From Parasedimentitalea maritima (GTDB taxonomy: Bacteria > Pseudomonadota > Alphaproteobacteria > Rhodobacterales > Rhodobacteraceae), in NCBI RefSeq assembly GCF_005771405.1, contig NZ_VAUA01000007.1:196892-260891 (forward strand): DNA of 64,000 nucleotides. The letters run 5' to 3'. Position 1 is the stretch's first letter, and each line of letters starts with the position of its first letter. Made by a program: the position numbers and the translations under genes. A model generated the notes under the pieces. It searched no databases, had not been told where the DNA came from, and was given only the letters and a program-made list of their open reading frames with translations. Positions 37,237-47,261 of this stretch are shown piece by piece.

Positions 37237-37469
37237 CCTGAAGGGCTTTTTCAGTCGTGAGCGCAATTTTCAATAAATGACTGCGATTGGAGCGCAAGTT
37301 CGTAATCCGACCATCGAAAATCATGATCCTGCACTTGACGTTTGTTGATGAATAAGCCCAAAGTTAGCAACGAATTGGGGAAATACCCTAGTTCACACTC
37401 ATTTTCGACATTGCTGGTGTCGGGAAATAAACCGCCATCTAAGGCGGGAATATCAGGAAGAGGTAAAAA

Positions 37470-38486
37470 ATGAAAAAGACTGTACTTTTAGGTGCGCTGA
37501 CTGTAGCCGGCCTGGCTGCTGGCGCAGCCGCTGCTGGCACACTTGACGATGTCAAAGCCCGCGGCACACTGAACTGTGGTGTGACCACAGGTCTGGTTGG
37601 TTTTGCTGCTCCAGACGCCAATGGCGAATGGGCTGGCTTTGATGTTTCCATCTGCCGTGCCGTTGCTGCTGCGGTTCTGGGTGACTCCAAGGCTGTTGAG
37701 TTTGTTCCAACCACTGGTAAGACACGCTTCACCGCGCTGGCTTCTGGCGAAATCGACATGCTGGCTCGTAACACCACATGGACCTTCTCGCGCGATGTTG
37801 ACCTGAAGTTCGAATTCACTGGTGTGAACTACTATGACGGCCAAGGCTTCATGGTTCCAAAAGAGCTGGGTGTTTCCTCGGCCAAGGAACTGGACGGCGC
37901 AACCGTTTGTATCCAGACTGGTACCACAACCGAGCTGAACCTGGCCGACTTCTTCCGTGCCAACAACATCAGCTACGAGCCGGTTCCAATCGAAACCAAC
38001 GCTGAAGCACAGCAGCAGTACCTTGCCGGTGCTTGCGACGTGTACACAACCGACGCTTCGGGTCTGGCCGCAACACGCGCCACATTTGACGATCCGGCTG
38101 GCCACGTTCTGCTGCCAGAAATCATCTCCAAAGAGCCTCTCGGCCCGCTGGTTCGCCACGGCGACCACGAGTGGGGCGACGTTGTTCGCTGGACACTGAA
38201 CGCTCTGGTTTCGGCTGAAGAGCTGGGTGTGACATCGGCAAACATCGCTGAAATGTCTGCTGGTTCCAACAACCCAGAAATCAACCGTTTGCTGGGCTCC
38301 GAAGGCACACTGGGCGAAATGATGGGTCTGGACGCTGACTGGGCGAAAAGCGCTGTCATGGCTGGTGGCAACTACGGTGAGATCTTTGCCAAGAACATCG
38401 GTGAAGAAACTCCTGTTGGTCTGGCACGTGGCCTGAACGCACAGTGGACAAACGGCGGCCTGCTGTACTCGCCTCCGTTCCGCTAA
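37470..38486 (+). CDS. aapJ: General L-amino acid ABC transporter, substrate-binding protein
   Basis: The 338-residue product has a signal peptide (KKTVLLGALTVAGLAAGAAAA) and a type 3 solute-binding fold (LDDVKARGTLNCGVTTGLVGF, GFDVSICRAVAAAVLGD, GATVCIQTGTTTELNLADFF). This matches AapJ/BztA for polar amino acids. AGGAAGAGG precedes the ATG. The 233-nt upstream region holds two small hairpins (CGACA...TGTCG and CCGCC...GGCGG) and the promoter. A terminator-like hairpin follows, which would give the binding protein excess over the permease. Confidence 0.96.
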   Translation: MKKTVLLGALTVAGLAAGAAAAGTLDDVKARGTLNCGVTTGLVGFAAPDANGEWAGFDVSICRAVAAAVLGDSKAVEFVPTTGKTRFTALASGEIDMLARNTTWTFSRDVDLKFEFTGVNYYDGQGFMVPKELGVSSAKELDGATVCIQTGTTTELNLADFFRANNISYEPVPIETNAEAQQQYLAGACDVYTTDASGLAATRATFDDPAGHVLLPEIISKEPLGPLVRHGDHEWGDVVRWTLNALVSAEELGVTSANIAEMSAGSNNPEINRLLGSEGTLGEMMGLDADWAKSAVMAGGNYGEIFAKNIGEETPVGLARGLNAQWTNGGLLYSPPFR

Positions 38487-38501
38487 GAACCGCAAGGTTA
38501 A

Positions 38502-38528
38502 GGGCGCAGGTAATCCCTGCGCCCTTTT
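38502..38528 (+). terminator. Partial terminator between aapJ and aapQ
   Basis: GGGCGCAGG-TAAT-CCCTGCGCCC stem followed by TTTT. This placement is common after the binding-protein gene of ABC operons. Confidence 0.85.
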
Positions 38529-38613
38529 CCTATCTGCAATACGAACTCGATCAACAGGAGTGAGGGGAAACCTCACCCGGATAAGATCGAGGGAGTCACG
38601 GGGATCATAAAAC

Positions 38614-39882
38614 ATGACAACTCTCTCGGACCCACCGCAGGAGTCGTTTCGGCTGTCCCAGCTGATCTACGACACGCGGTACAGGTCGATGACCATCCAG
38701 ATCATTGCTCTGATCGGATTTCTCCTTCTACTGGGCTGGCTTTTCGGTAATACCGCACAAAACCTGGCTGACCTTGGTAAAGAGCCAAGCTTTCGATTCC
38801 TAAGTGAACCGGCTGGCTACGACATCAACCAGCGCCTGCTGGAATATAATTCACAAGATACTCACCTGCGTGCAGCCTTTGTTGGCTTGCTGAACACGCT
38901 GGTGGTGGCCGTGCTTGGCTGTATTACGGCGACCATTCTGGGTGTGACGATCGGTGTTCTGCGCCTGTCCAGCAACTGGGTCGTTTCAAAACTGATGATG
39001 ATCTACGTGGAAACCTTCCGCAACGTACCTGTGTTGCTATGGATCGTTTTTGTTATGGCAATCATGATCGAAACCATGCCTGCGCCACGCGCGTTCAAAG
39101 GGGAAAACCCGGCGTCGTCGATGATGCTGAACGATAGCGTGGCTGTGACCAACCGTGGTGTCTATATTCCCGAACCACTGTTTACGAATACACTGGGCGA
39201 TGTTCACCTGTTTGGTGCCGCCAGCATGCGGTTTGATGTCAGCCTGGATCTGCTGGCATTGATGCTTGTGCTGGGTGCAAGCCTGTGGGGCGCCTCGTGG
39301 TTCCGCAAACGGGCGGACAAAATTCAAGAAGTGACAGGGGATCGTCCCAAGACCTGGCATGTACGCCTTGGCTTGATTGTCATTCCGACCGCTGTCCTGC
39401 TGTATGTTTTGGGCTTTCATTTGGGATACCCCGAGCTGAAGGGCTTTAACTTTAAAGGTGGCACGCACTTCCGGAACTCGTTGATCGCACTTTGGTTGGC
39501 ATTGTCTCTGTACACAGCAGCCTTCATCGCTGAAATCGTGCGGGCCGGTATCATGGCCATCGACCACGGTCAGAGTGAGGCAGCAGCGGCGCTGGGACTA
39601 CGTCCAAACCGGACTATGAAACTGGTGATCCTGCCACAAGCGCTACGCGTGATCGTCCCTCCGATGATTTCGAACTATCTGAACCTGACCAAAAACAGCT
39701 CTCTGGCGATTGCGGTGGGGTATATGGATCTTACGGGAACCTTGATGGGCATTACATTGAACCAGACCGGCCGCGAGCTGGAAACGGTTCTGTTGACGAT
39801 GTTGATTTACCTGGCCATCAGTCTGAGCATCTCAGCGGTGATGAACATGTACAACAATCGCGTCAAAATGGTGGAGCGGTAA
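38614..39882 (+). CDS. aapQ: General L-amino acid ABC transporter, permease AapQ
   Basis: The 422-residue membrane protein has about eight hydrophobic segments, more than usual for the HisMQ family because of an extended periplasmic insertion, as in AapQ/BztB. The cytoplasmic EAA loop reads EAAAALGLRPNRTMKLVILPQALRVIVPP. Nearby is GLLNTLVVAVLGC, typical of the amino-acid permease start. One bp separates it from aapM. Confidence 0.95.
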   Translation: MTTLSDPPQESFRLSQLIYDTRYRSMTIQIIALIGFLLLLGWLFGNTAQNLADLGKEPSFRFLSEPAGYDINQRLLEYNSQDTHLRAAFVGLLNTLVVAVLGCITATILGVTIGVLRLSSNWVVSKLMMIYVETFRNVPVLLWIVFVMAIMIETMPAPRAFKGENPASSMMLNDSVAVTNRGVYIPEPLFTNTLGDVHLFGAASMRFDVSLDLLALMLVLGASLWGASWFRKRADKIQEVTGDRPKTWHVRLGLIVIPTAVLLYVLGFHLGYPELKGFNFKGGTHFRNSLIALWLALSLYTAAFIAEIVRAGIMAIDHGQSEAAAALGLRPNRTMKLVILPQALRVIVPPMISNYLNLTKNSSLAIAVGYMDLTGTLMGITLNQTGRELETVLLTMLIYLAISLSISAVMNMYNNRVKMVER

Positions 39883-39883
39883 T

Positions 39884-41191
39884 ATGAGCGATATTTCATT
39901 TGTTCGCACAGAAATGCTGCCGGAACAGGATCCGCCAGCCTCTGAAGTTGGAGCCTTGGGCTGGGCAAAGCACAACCTGTTTTCAGGTGCCATGAACTCA
40001 GCCCTGACAGTGTTTTCCATTTTGGGTATCTACTATGTTCTGGCGGCTCTAGTGCCCTGGGCCTGGTCGCCAACATGGAACGCAACGTCGCTGGCCGGCT
40101 GTCGTGAAATCCTGCATGATCTCGGCCGTGATGGCCATTTCTCCGGCGCGTGCTGGGGGGTGATCAATGACCGTTGGGTTCAGCTGTTCATGGGGTTCTA
40201 CCCGCCTGAACATTACTGGCGGCCTATCGCAGCCTTCATTCTGCTGGGCGTGGCGCTTTCTCCAGTGCTGTTTTCCGATCAGGTGCCAGCCAAGTTGATC
40301 TGGTTCACTGGCTTGTATCCGTTCCTGATGCCTTGGTTGCTATGGGGCGGATCTATCTGGGTTCCCCTGATGGTTCTGGCTGGATTTGTCATTGCTTATG
40401 CAGCGTATCGGTTCGTCTTAGACAAGATGAGCGAGCTGATTGCGCTGATAGTGGCAGTTCTTGTTGCGGTTGTCTGGTGGCTGTTCCTGATGGGGCCAAT
40501 TGCCGAGTTTGTCTTCAATATCATTCCGATTGGTATGGAAGCGGTTGGCAGTCGTAAGTTTGGTGGCATGATGCTGTCACTGACCATCGGCGTTGTTGCG
40601 ATTGGCTTTTCGCTGCCGATTGGTGTGGTACTGGCGCTGGGTCGTCAGTCCGATCTTCTGATCGTCAAGGCACTATGTGTTGGGTTCATTGAATTCATCC
40701 GGGGTGTTCCGCTGATCACGCTGCTGTTTGTTGCGTCGACCTTGCTGAACATCTTTATGCCTCCGGGGACCAACTTTGACATCATTATGCGGGTCATCAT
40801 CATGGCCACCCTGTTTGCCTCTGCCTATATGGCCGAAGTGATCCGGGGCGGTTTGGCGGCTCTTCCTACCGGACAATATGAGGGTGCAGACAGTCTGGGC
40901 CTGGATTATTGGCAGGCTCAGCGGCTGATCATCATGCCGCAGGCGCTGAAAATCTCTATTCCTGGGATTGTTAGTACCTTTATCGGGTTGTTCAAAGACA
41001 CCACACTGGTGTCGGTGATTGGCCTGTTGGACCCGCTAGGACTGTCCAATGGTATCCGCGCAAACGCAGAGTGGAACGGTGTCGTGTGGGAGCTTTACGG
41101 CTTTATCGCACTGATGTTCTTTGTCTTCTGTTTTTCCATGTCTCGTTATTCCATGTATCTGGAGCGTAAGCTTCAGACTGGCCATCGTTAA
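39884..41191 (+). CDS. aapM: General L-amino acid ABC transporter, permease AapM
   Basis: The 435-residue membrane protein has about ten hydrophobic segments. The EAA loop reads GADSLGLDYWQAQRLIIMPQALKISIPGIVSTFIGLFKDTTLVSVIGLLD. It pairs with AapQ as the heterodimeric channel. The order J-Q-M-P is the classical aap order. Confidence 0.95.
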   Translation: MSDISFVRTEMLPEQDPPASEVGALGWAKHNLFSGAMNSALTVFSILGIYYVLAALVPWAWSPTWNATSLAGCREILHDLGRDGHFSGACWGVINDRWVQLFMGFYPPEHYWRPIAAFILLGVALSPVLFSDQVPAKLIWFTGLYPFLMPWLLWGGSIWVPLMVLAGFVIAYAAYRFVLDKMSELIALIVAVLVAVVWWLFLMGPIAEFVFNIIPIGMEAVGSRKFGGMMLSLTIGVVAIGFSLPIGVVLALGRQSDLLIVKALCVGFIEFIRGVPLITLLFVASTLLNIFMPPGTNFDIIMRVIIMATLFASAYMAEVIRGGLAALPTGQYEGADSLGLDYWQAQRLIIMPQALKISIPGIVSTFIGLFKDTTLVSVIGLLDPLGLSNGIRANAEWNGVVWELYGFIALMFFVFCFSMSRYSMYLERKLQTGHR

Positions 41192-41203
41192 GGAGTTCAA
41201 CAC

Positions 41204-41995
41204 ATGTCTGAACTTGCTACTTCTCGCACTATCGATCGTTCCAAGATGGAGGTCTCTGATGAGATCGCGATTGATATCAATGCCATGAACAAGTGGTACG
41301 GGTCGTTTCACGTGCTGCGTGACATCAACCTGACCGTCAACCAAGGCGAACGGATTGTGATCGCCGGGCCTTCGGGCTCGGGGAAATCAACCCTGATCCG
41401 CTGTCTGAACGCGCTGGAAGAACACCAGCAGGGCAAGATCACTGTGGATGGGACCGTTCTGTCGAACGATCTGAAAAACATCGACAAGATCCGCCGTGAA
41501 GTGGGAATGGTGTTTCAGCACTTTAACCTGTTCCCGCATCTGACGATCCTGGAAAACCTGACTTTGGCTCCGATCTGGGTGCGTAAAACACCTAAGAAAG
41601 AAGCTGAAGAAACGGCGATGCACTTCCTTGAGAAGGTGAAGATCCCCGAACAGGCTGGTAAGTACCCCGGTCAGTTGTCTGGTGGTCAGCAGCAGCGTGT
41701 GGCGATTGCCCGCTCGCTGTGCATGAAGCCGCGGATCATGTTGTTTGATGAACCAACTTCTGCGCTGGACCCTGAGATGATCAAAGAGGTGCTCGACACC
41801 ATGATCGAACTCGCAGAAGAAGGCATGACCATGCTCTGCGTGACCCACGAGATGGGCTTTGCCCGTCAGGTGGCGAACCGCGTTATCTTTATGGATGCGG
41901 GTCAGATTGTGGAGCAGAACGAACCAGAAGAGTTCTTCAACAACCCACAAAGCGAACGCACCAAACTGTTCCTGAGCCAGATTCTAGGTCACTAA
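41204..41995 (+). CDS. aapP: General L-amino acid ABC transporter, ATPase AapP
   Basis: The 263-residue product has Walker [11 protein letters not shown]-loop [16 protein letters not shown] signature [15 protein letters not shown], Walker [14 protein letters not shown] and the H-loop histidine in [10 protein letters not shown]. It energises uptake by AapQM. AAGGAG precedes the ATG. A strong terminator follows. Confidence 0.97.
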   Translation: MSELATSRTIDRSKMEVSDEIAIDINAMNKWYGSFHVLRDINLTVNQGERIVIAGPSGSGKSTLIRCLNALEEHQQGKITVDGTVLSNDLKNIDKIRREVGMVFQHFNLFPHLTILENLTLAPIWVRKTPKKEAEETAMHFLEKVKIPEQAGKYPGQLSGGQQQRVAIARSLCMKPRIMLFDEPTSALDPEMIKEVLDTMIELAEEGMTMLCVTHEMGFARQVANRVIFMDAGQIVEQNEPEEFFNNPQSERTKLFLSQILGH

Positions 41996-42018
41996 ACCAA
42001 ATCTGTTTCTAATAAATC

Positions 42019-42045
42019 GGCCCCCGGAAAACCGGGGGCCTTTTT
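42019..42045 (+). terminator. Intrinsic terminator after aapP
   Basis: GGCCCCCGG-AAAA-CCGGGGGCC perfect 9-bp stem followed by TTTTT. Confidence 0.95.
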
Positions 42046-42057
42046 CGTTGTGTTGGG

Positions 42058-42486
42058 TCAGCTTGGCGTGAACATCAGTTCCAGCACCTTGTGACCAAAG
42101 AAGGGATCCATCTTTTCGATGCCTTCAACAAAACCGTAGCTCTGGTAAAAGCGGCGCCCAATGGGGTTGTCCGTAAAGACTTCGAGCCGCAGTTCCCCTT
42201 TCAGGTCTACAGCCTTGTCCATCAGGGCTTTGCCAATACGCTTCCCATGATGGCTCGGCCTTACAAACAGGCCACCGACCTCATTTTCCATCAGTGCGAT
42301 AAAGCCAACGGCTTGGTCATCGCTGACAGCAATGTAGGTTTCCGCAATATCCAGAAAATGGTCGCGTATCATTGCCTCAGCCTGATCCAGCTGGTCATGC
42401 GTTAGAAACGGATGAGCCAGACTACTGGATTCGCGCCAGATAGAAAGCACAGCGGTTTTGTCGTTGGGGTGGTAGGGTCTGATCAT
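42058..42486 (-). CDS. GNAT family N-acetyltransferase
   Basis: The 142-residue product has the acetyl-CoA-binding motif A (GLFVRPSHHGKRIGKALM) and motif B (LEVFTDNPIGRRFYQSYGFVEG). Substrate unknown. I chose ATG at 42486 (MIRPYHPNDK) with AAGGA upstream; an in-frame ATG at 42525 is possible. Convergent with aapP. Confidence 0.85.
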   Translation of the reverse strand: MIRPYHPNDKTAVLSIWRESSSLAHPFLTHDQLDQAEAMIRDHFLDIAETYIAVSDDQAVGFIALMENEVGGLFVRPSHHGKRIGKALMDKAVDLKGELRLEVFTDNPIGRRFYQSYGFVEGIEKMDPFFGHKVLELMFTPS

Positions 42487-42708
42487 TGTCAGAGTATCCT
42501 TTAGAGATTGCCACAGGGGCAACATGTCTTGAATCTATGAGATGGGTACACTCAGCAATTCACCTGCCAGTGATCGGCGGGTGGTATTTTGATAAGCGAT
42601 ACAGGGACCAACATTGGCCCCAAATTCAACGGGACATAAAATCTCCAGGACTGTCACGGGTCGCATAACAGAAGAGATCTGGGTATTTCAAGCAGTGTTG
42701 GGCTTCGG

Positions 42709-43206
42709 TCAGGCGGCTTCCAGCTCGCGCGGTACTATAAAGTCCACTAGGTGCCCGCAGTTCCAGTCCAGCTCACTCCAGCTATCAATATCAAACTGAA
42801 CAACCGAAGTTGCTCCGGTCGGGTAGTTGAAGAACCGCGGGTGGTCCGGAGCAAGTTTTGCAATTTCGCGTGCAAACGAGCCGATACCGGGATTATGCGC
42901 GAGTATCATGGTGCAGGGGCGTTCTGCCTCTCTGAGAACCTGTAGAATGATGTCGGCATTTGCGTGGTACAACCGTTCTACGAACACCGCTGGCGCGCCC
43001 AAGTCCATCCGTTCATAGGTTTCGCGTGTGCGCTGGGATGGGGAGGAAATCACCTGATCAGGCACATGCCCGTTTTGCTTTAACCACAGCCCTAATGCTG
43101 TAGCTGACTGGCGCCCCCGCTTGTTCAAAGGGCGGGCATGATCGCTGGGCGCGGATGTGTCCCATGCAGATTTGGCGTGGCGGGTGAGAATCAGAGTACA
43201 AGTCAT
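42709..43206 (-). CDS. SixA-like histidine phosphatase
   Basis: The 165-residue product has the RHG motif of the branch-1 family (LILTRHAKSAW) and the second catalytic histidine in ILAHNPGIG. Length matches SixA, which dephosphorylates phosphohistidine on proteins in E. coli. No histidine-phosphotransfer gene is adjacent. ATG at 43206 overlaps the upstream ferredoxin-like gene by 4 bp. The frame is open further upstream but lies inside that gene. Confidence 0.88.
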   Translation of the reverse strand: MTCTLILTRHAKSAWDTSAPSDHARPLNKRGRQSATALGLWLKQNGHVPDQVISSPSQRTRETYERMDLGAPAVFVERLYHANADIILQVLREAERPCTMILAHNPGIGSFAREIAKLAPDHPRFFNYPTGATSVVQFDIDSWSELDWNCGHLVDFIVPRELEAA

Positions 43207-43850
43207 CGCGCGTGAAAGTACCTCATATGATGTGCGGTTTGGTCGAATAGTCGGTTGGCGCCATCGCTTAGCGGGCACGCCCGTCTGGCAAGGCAGCCAC
43301 GGGACAGGCACTCTTTGCCGTCTGCCGTGTCCAGATAGTCATGACAAACTGCCAGTTCATAGGGGCCTCCGTCAACCATTGCGTTCACTGGGCAACTGGT
43401 CAGGCAGGGCTTTGCCGCGCAACTGTCGCAAGGGGAATGGATGAGCGGAGGTGCCGGAATGCTCAGTTTGGTATCAAAATGCAGTGTGCCGCGATACGAA
43501 ATCAACATTCCGACCTGATCATGCACCAGCATTTTGGATGGCGACGTGAAGGCACGGCCCGACTGAAGGGCCCATTGAATAAAGGGCGGGTAGGGTGGCC
43601 CGTCCGAGGGGAAACTGCATGTGGCGTTCAACTTTTTTGCAAGCTGGCCGATGACCCGTGCAGACCACCGGTCAACCGGGTCTGCCTGACCATCGAGATA
43701 CTCAGCCGATGTCGTAAAGCAGGGCCAAAAGTTTTCACCTGTGCCAAGCAGAACAATGGTTTGCCCATACTGGCAGTCACTGGGATGAAGCCCACCCATC
43801 AGGATCAGCCCATGTGGTGCAATCGCAGCCTCAATTTCCTCAAAGGTCAT
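43203..43850 (-). CDS. 4Fe-4S ferredoxin-like protein
   Basis: The 215-residue product has one cluster-binding motif CDSCAAKPCLTSCPVNA and a second group of cysteines (KECLSRGCLARRACP), as in ferredoxin-type domains of epoxyqueuosine-reductase-like proteins. The N-terminal half (GLILMGGLHPSD, GTGENFWPCF) resembles the QueG-related ferredoxin family of unknown role. I chose ATG at 43850; GTG at 43883 would extend into the upstream gene. It is coupled by 4-bp overlaps to genes on both sides. Confidence 0.75.
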   Translation of the reverse strand: MTFEEIEAAIAPHGLILMGGLHPSDCQYGQTIVLLGTGENFWPCFTTSAEYLDGQADPVDRWSARVIGQLAKKLNATCSFPSDGPPYPPFIQWALQSGRAFTSPSKMLVHDQVGMLISYRGTLHFDTKLSIPAPPLIHSPCDSCAAKPCLTSCPVNAMVDGGPYELAVCHDYLDTADGKECLSRGCLARRACPLSDGANRLFDQTAHHMRYFHAR

Positions 43851-44641
43851 TTGCGACGAAAGGGCAGGCAGAGGCTCCACCAAAGTTTGGTGGGTTGATC
43901 ATCGCGCCATTGCAAACCGACCTTCATCGCGTCGTGCCCCTCTTTTGGCTGCGGAACATAGGTTCCAAACATCTTGTCCCAAATGGATAGGGCAAATCCA
44001 TAGTTGCTGTCGTGCTCGGTGCGACGGGTCGAGTGGTGAACGCGGTGCATGTCGGGCGTGACCAGAACCAAACGCACCAAGCGGTCGAGCGTCAGCGGAA
44101 GACGCAGGTTAGAATGGTTGAACAAGGCCGTACCATTGAGCAGGATTTCAAACACGACCACGGCGATTGCCGTTGGACCCAACAGGTAGATCAACCCAAT
44201 CTTCAGCACCATGGACAGCGCAATTTCCGCCGGGTGAAACCGAACGGCGGTGGTGACATCCATATCAAGGTCAGCGTGGTGCACCCGGTGCAGGCGCCAC
44301 AGCAGCGGGACCTTGTGGGTGATCAGATGTTGCAGCCAGATTGCAAAGTCTAGGAACAGCACTGCAAGGGTGAATTCAAGCCAGGCAGGCAGTTCAACCG
44401 CATTGAACAGGCCCCAGCCCTTTGTCTGTGCATCCAGTGCCGCCCCGACGGCCAGCAAGGGTAGCCCAAATGCCACTGCGCGCAGGGTCAGTGTGTTGAG
44501 AACCGTGATTGAGAGGTTGGTGAACCAACGGTTGGCGCGTGGCTGCTGGCGGGCGCGGCGCGGCGCCAGGTGCTCGGCACAGGCAAATACTGCGAACAGC
44601 CCCAAGAAAATGCCAAGACGGAGTGTGGTTTCGTTTTCCAT
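43847..44641 (-). CDS. Sterol desaturase/fatty acid hydroxylase family membrane protein
   Basis: The 264-residue product has several membrane helices and the eight-histidine di-iron motifs of the family: HLITH, HRVHH and, after GTALFNHSN, HRVHHS. Members hydroxylate or desaturate lipids using O2. A ferredoxin-like gene overlapping by 4 bp downstream could supply electrons, which is an inference. ATG at 44641 is chosen; ATG at 44659 is also in frame. Neither has a clear ribosome-binding site. Confidence 0.88.
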   Translation of the reverse strand: MENETTLRLGIFLGLFAVFACAEHLAPRRARQQPRANRWFTNLSITVLNTLTLRAVAFGLPLLAVGAALDAQTKGWGLFNAVELPAWLEFTLAVLFLDFAIWLQHLITHKVPLLWRLHRVHHADLDMDVTTAVRFHPAEIALSMVLKIGLIYLLGPTAIAVVVFEILLNGTALFNHSNLRLPLTLDRLVRLVLVTPDMHRVHHSTRRTEHDSNYGFALSIWDKMFGTYVPQPKEGHDAMKVGLQWRDDQPTKLWWSLCLPFRRK

Positions 44642-44713
44642 GCATTCAGAAAGGCGCATATGAAAGTCAAACGCAAGTCTGGATAATACACGTTGCTGTC
44701 AGGTTGTAGCTAA

Positions 44714-44735
44714 GGGCGGGGCGTAAACCCCGCCT
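44714..44735 (-). terminator. Probable terminator after argB
   Basis: On the minus strand, GGCGGGG-TTTACG-CCCCGCC lies just after the argB stop. Only a short T-rich tail follows, so it is weaker than the others. Confidence 0.5.
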
Positions 44736-44742
44736 TTCTGTA

Positions 44743-45606
44743 CTAGTCAGGCCGGATCATCGATCCAGCGCCGTGGAGTGTAAACAGCTCCAGCAGGACC
44801 GAGTTTTGGACTCGTCCATCCACGATGGTACAGGCCCGCACACCGTTGCGAACCGCCTGCAAAGCGGTTTCGGTTTTGGGGATCATGCCACCGGCAATGA
44901 CGCCGCTGCGGGTCATCGCTTCCACATCCGTGGCTTTCAACTCCGTAACCACATCGCCCTCGGCATTTTTAACACCCGCTACATCCGTCAGGAGCAGTAA
45001 CCGGTCCGCCTTGAGCGCGGAGGCCACTGCGCCTGCTGCAGTGTCACCATTGATGTTAAAAGTCTCACCCTCACGGCCCGCACCAATCGGGGCAATCACC
45101 GGGATCATGTCCTTTTCGAACAAGTGATGCAGAACCGAGGCATCCATGTCTGCCGGGGTGCCAACAAAACCCAGATCAGGATTGGTCTGATCGCAGGTGA
45201 TCAGGTTGGCGTCTTTGCCGGACAGGCCAACACCCATGCCACCCTGACGGTTGATCGCTTGTACAATGCGTTTATTGACCAGGCCGGACAGCACCATTTC
45301 CACCACTTCCATGGTGGCTTTGTCGGTGACGCGCTTACCACCCACAAACTCGGATTTGATTTCCAGCTTGTCCAGCATGGCGTTGATCATTGGACCACCG
45401 CCATGAACAATCACCGGGTTTACGCCGACTTGTCGCAGCAGAACCATGTCACGAGCAAAAGTATCCATTGCTTCGTCGCTGCCCATGGCGTGACCGCCAA
45501 GTTTGACGACGACAATAGCCCCATCGTAGCGCTGCAAATAGGGCAGTGCGCTGGACAATGTGGCGGCGGTGGCAATCCAATCGCGGTTCATGTGCTGTTT
45601 CTTCAT
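44743..45606 (-). CDS. argB: Acetylglutamate kinase
   Basis: The 287-residue product is an amino-acid kinase fold with VVKLGGHAM, the substrate loop [37 protein letters not shown] and the ATP-site region [15 protein letters not shown]. It phosphorylates N-acetylglutamate, the second step of arginine synthesis. The C-terminus ([18 protein letters not shown]) fits the arginine-inhibited class, but that is not certain. Divergent from the SDR gene. Confidence 0.96.
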   Translation of the reverse strand: MKKQHMNRDWIATAATLSSALPYLQRYDGAIVVVKLGGHAMGSDEAMDTFARDMVLLRQVGVNPVIVHGGGPMINAMLDKLEIKSEFVGGKRVTDKATMEVVEMVLSGLVNKRIVQAINRQGGMGVGLSGKDANLITCDQTNPDLGFVGTPADMDASVLHHLFEKDMIPVIAPIGAGREGETFNINGDTAAGAVASALKADRLLLLTDVAGVKNAEGDVVTELKATDVEAMTRSGVIAGGMIPKTETALQAVRNGVRACTIVDGRVQNSVLLELFTLHGAGSMIRPD

Positions 45607-45726
45607 CGCTTGGGGTCCCTTTGACGGCTTCTGTTACGCGGTTCTGCCCCCGCTGCCAAGTGTAGCGTTGCAGCTGGGGGCCGCAGTGATAGGGTTGGCT
45701 GGAAATTCAAAGCTGAGGACCGGCTA

Positions 45727-46455
45727 ATGCGCCAAAAGACAATGTTGCTGACCGGAGCCAGCCGGGGCATAGGACATGCCACCGTGCGCCGTTTTAATAG
45801 CGAAGGCTGGCGGGTGATCACCTGCTCGCGCCATCCGTTCCCCGTGGAATGCCCCTGGGGGGGCGGACAGGAAAACCACGTACAGGTTGATCTGGGGGAT
45901 CCGGCAGGCACCATCAATGCGGTTGGTATAATTCAGGACCTGTTGGACGGGCCGCTGGATGCGCTGGTCAACAACGCCGGGATTTCGCCCAAAGGTCCAA
46001 ATGGCGAACGGTTGAGCACGCTGGACACCGATCTGATGGACTGGGGCAAGGTGTTCCACGTCAACTTCTTTGCATCCGTCGTGCTGGCACGCGGGTTAAA
46101 AGATGAACTGGCCGCCGCCAAAGGTTCAGTTGTCAACGTGACGTCAATCGCGGGCAGTCGGGTGCATCCATTCGCTGGCGCCGCCTATGCCACCTCCAAG
46201 GCCGCGCTGGCGGCGCTGACGCGTGAAATGGCGCATGACTTTGGCCCGCTTGGCGTGCGGGTCAATGCGATCGCGCCAGGAGAAGTGGAAACTGCGATTC
46301 TATCGCCAGGCACAGACAAGATCGTCAGGAAGTTGCCAATGCAGCGATTGGGCCAGCCAGAGGAAGTCGCAGCCGCGATCTTCTTCCTGTGTTCAAACGA
46401 CAGTTCCTACATCTCTGGTGCCGAGATTGAGGTGAATGGAGCGCAGCACGTTTAA
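45727..46455 (+). CDS. Short-chain dehydrogenase/reductase
   Basis: The 242-residue product has the SDR cofactor motif TGASRGIGHA (residues 9-18), NNAG, the catalytic serine in TSIAGS and Y-x3-K in AAYATSKAALAALT, and the C-terminal SSYISGAEIEVNGAQHV typical of FabG-like enzymes. Substrate unknown. Confidence 0.92.
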   Translation: MRQKTMLLTGASRGIGHATVRRFNSEGWRVITCSRHPFPVECPWGGGQENHVQVDLGDPAGTINAVGIIQDLLDGPLDALVNNAGISPKGPNGERLSTLDTDLMDWGKVFHVNFFASVVLARGLKDELAAAKGSVVNVTSIAGSRVHPFAGAAYATSKAALAALTREMAHDFGPLGVRVNAIAPGEVETAILSPGTDKIVRKLPMQRLGQPEEVAAAIFFLCSNDSSYISGAEIEVNGAQHV

Positions 46456-46520
46456 CATCTTGATTTTGGGTCAGGCTCAATAGATTTTTTATCAGCCGAT
46501 AGAGGTGTGGAGTAGCAGAT

Positions 46521-47165
46521 TTGTTTTTTCGATTTTTTGGCTGCTTGCTGGCCGTCATTTTGGCTGGCTGCCAAACCCAGATGCCGGAAGGGTTTGCGAG
46601 TGAGCTTTTTCCTGCCACCGCTAATGTTAGCGAGAATGAGCGGCGTTTTTATGGCGATTGGTTTGGACGCCACTTGTTTGCAATGAACGAGGCTGGACTT
46701 GGGGACGCGGAGTTGTCCACTGATGAAGTAATGATCATCCGGTTACTGGTTTTGCCAAGCTTTGACACACCTACCGTCGTTCGGTTGACGTTGAAACAAG
46801 ATGGAAGCGGCCTGTTTGTTCAGAAAACATCAACCGGCACAGGAGGCTATGAACCTGGGCGTTTGGATGAGGTGGTCGAGGGGGACATGTCAGTGGAAAC
46901 AGGTTCCCGGATAGAAGCCATGGTGGCAGATTTTGGGGTCTTTGGCGGCGCGCTTCCCTTCAGAGCTGAGAACCCGGGTGAGACAGTTCAGCTGGATGGA
47001 ACCGTTGTGGCGTTGGAGTTTCGCAAGCTTGACAAATTCGTGGTGGCGCAACGGACTGAGCTTGAGGTGCAGGGGGAACCGGAACTTGCCAAGCTGATTG
47101 CGGAAATCGCAGCTGCAAGTGGCGACAACCCGTTGACCAAAGAAATTTGGAATCCACACCCCTAG
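46521..47165 (+). CDS. Putative lipoprotein of unknown function
   Basis: The 214-residue product begins (TTG) FFRFFGCLLAVILAGCQ. LAGC is a lipobox, so a mature protein anchored at Cys-17 is predicted. The rest is soluble, and no family is recognised. GTGGAG supports the TTG start. A hairpin without a T run (ACCCCTAGC/GCTAGGGGT) spans the stop codon. Confidence 0.65.
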   Translation: MFFRFFGCLLAVILAGCQTQMPEGFASELFPATANVSENERRFYGDWFGRHLFAMNEAGLGDAELSTDEVMIIRLLVLPSFDTPTVVRLTLKQDGSGLFVQKTSTGTGGYEPGRLDEVVEGDMSVETGSRIEAMVADFGVFGGALPFRAENPGETVQLDGTVVALEFRKLDKFVVAQRTELEVQGEPELAKLIAEIAAASGDNPLTKEIWNPHP

Positions 47166-47261
47166 CAGCATAAGGCCGCTAGGGGTGTCGCGCATGTTTA
47201 GCAACAATGCGTCACACTTATTGAGGACTGGCGGGACACAAGGCCAGCCCCCACTTACATT

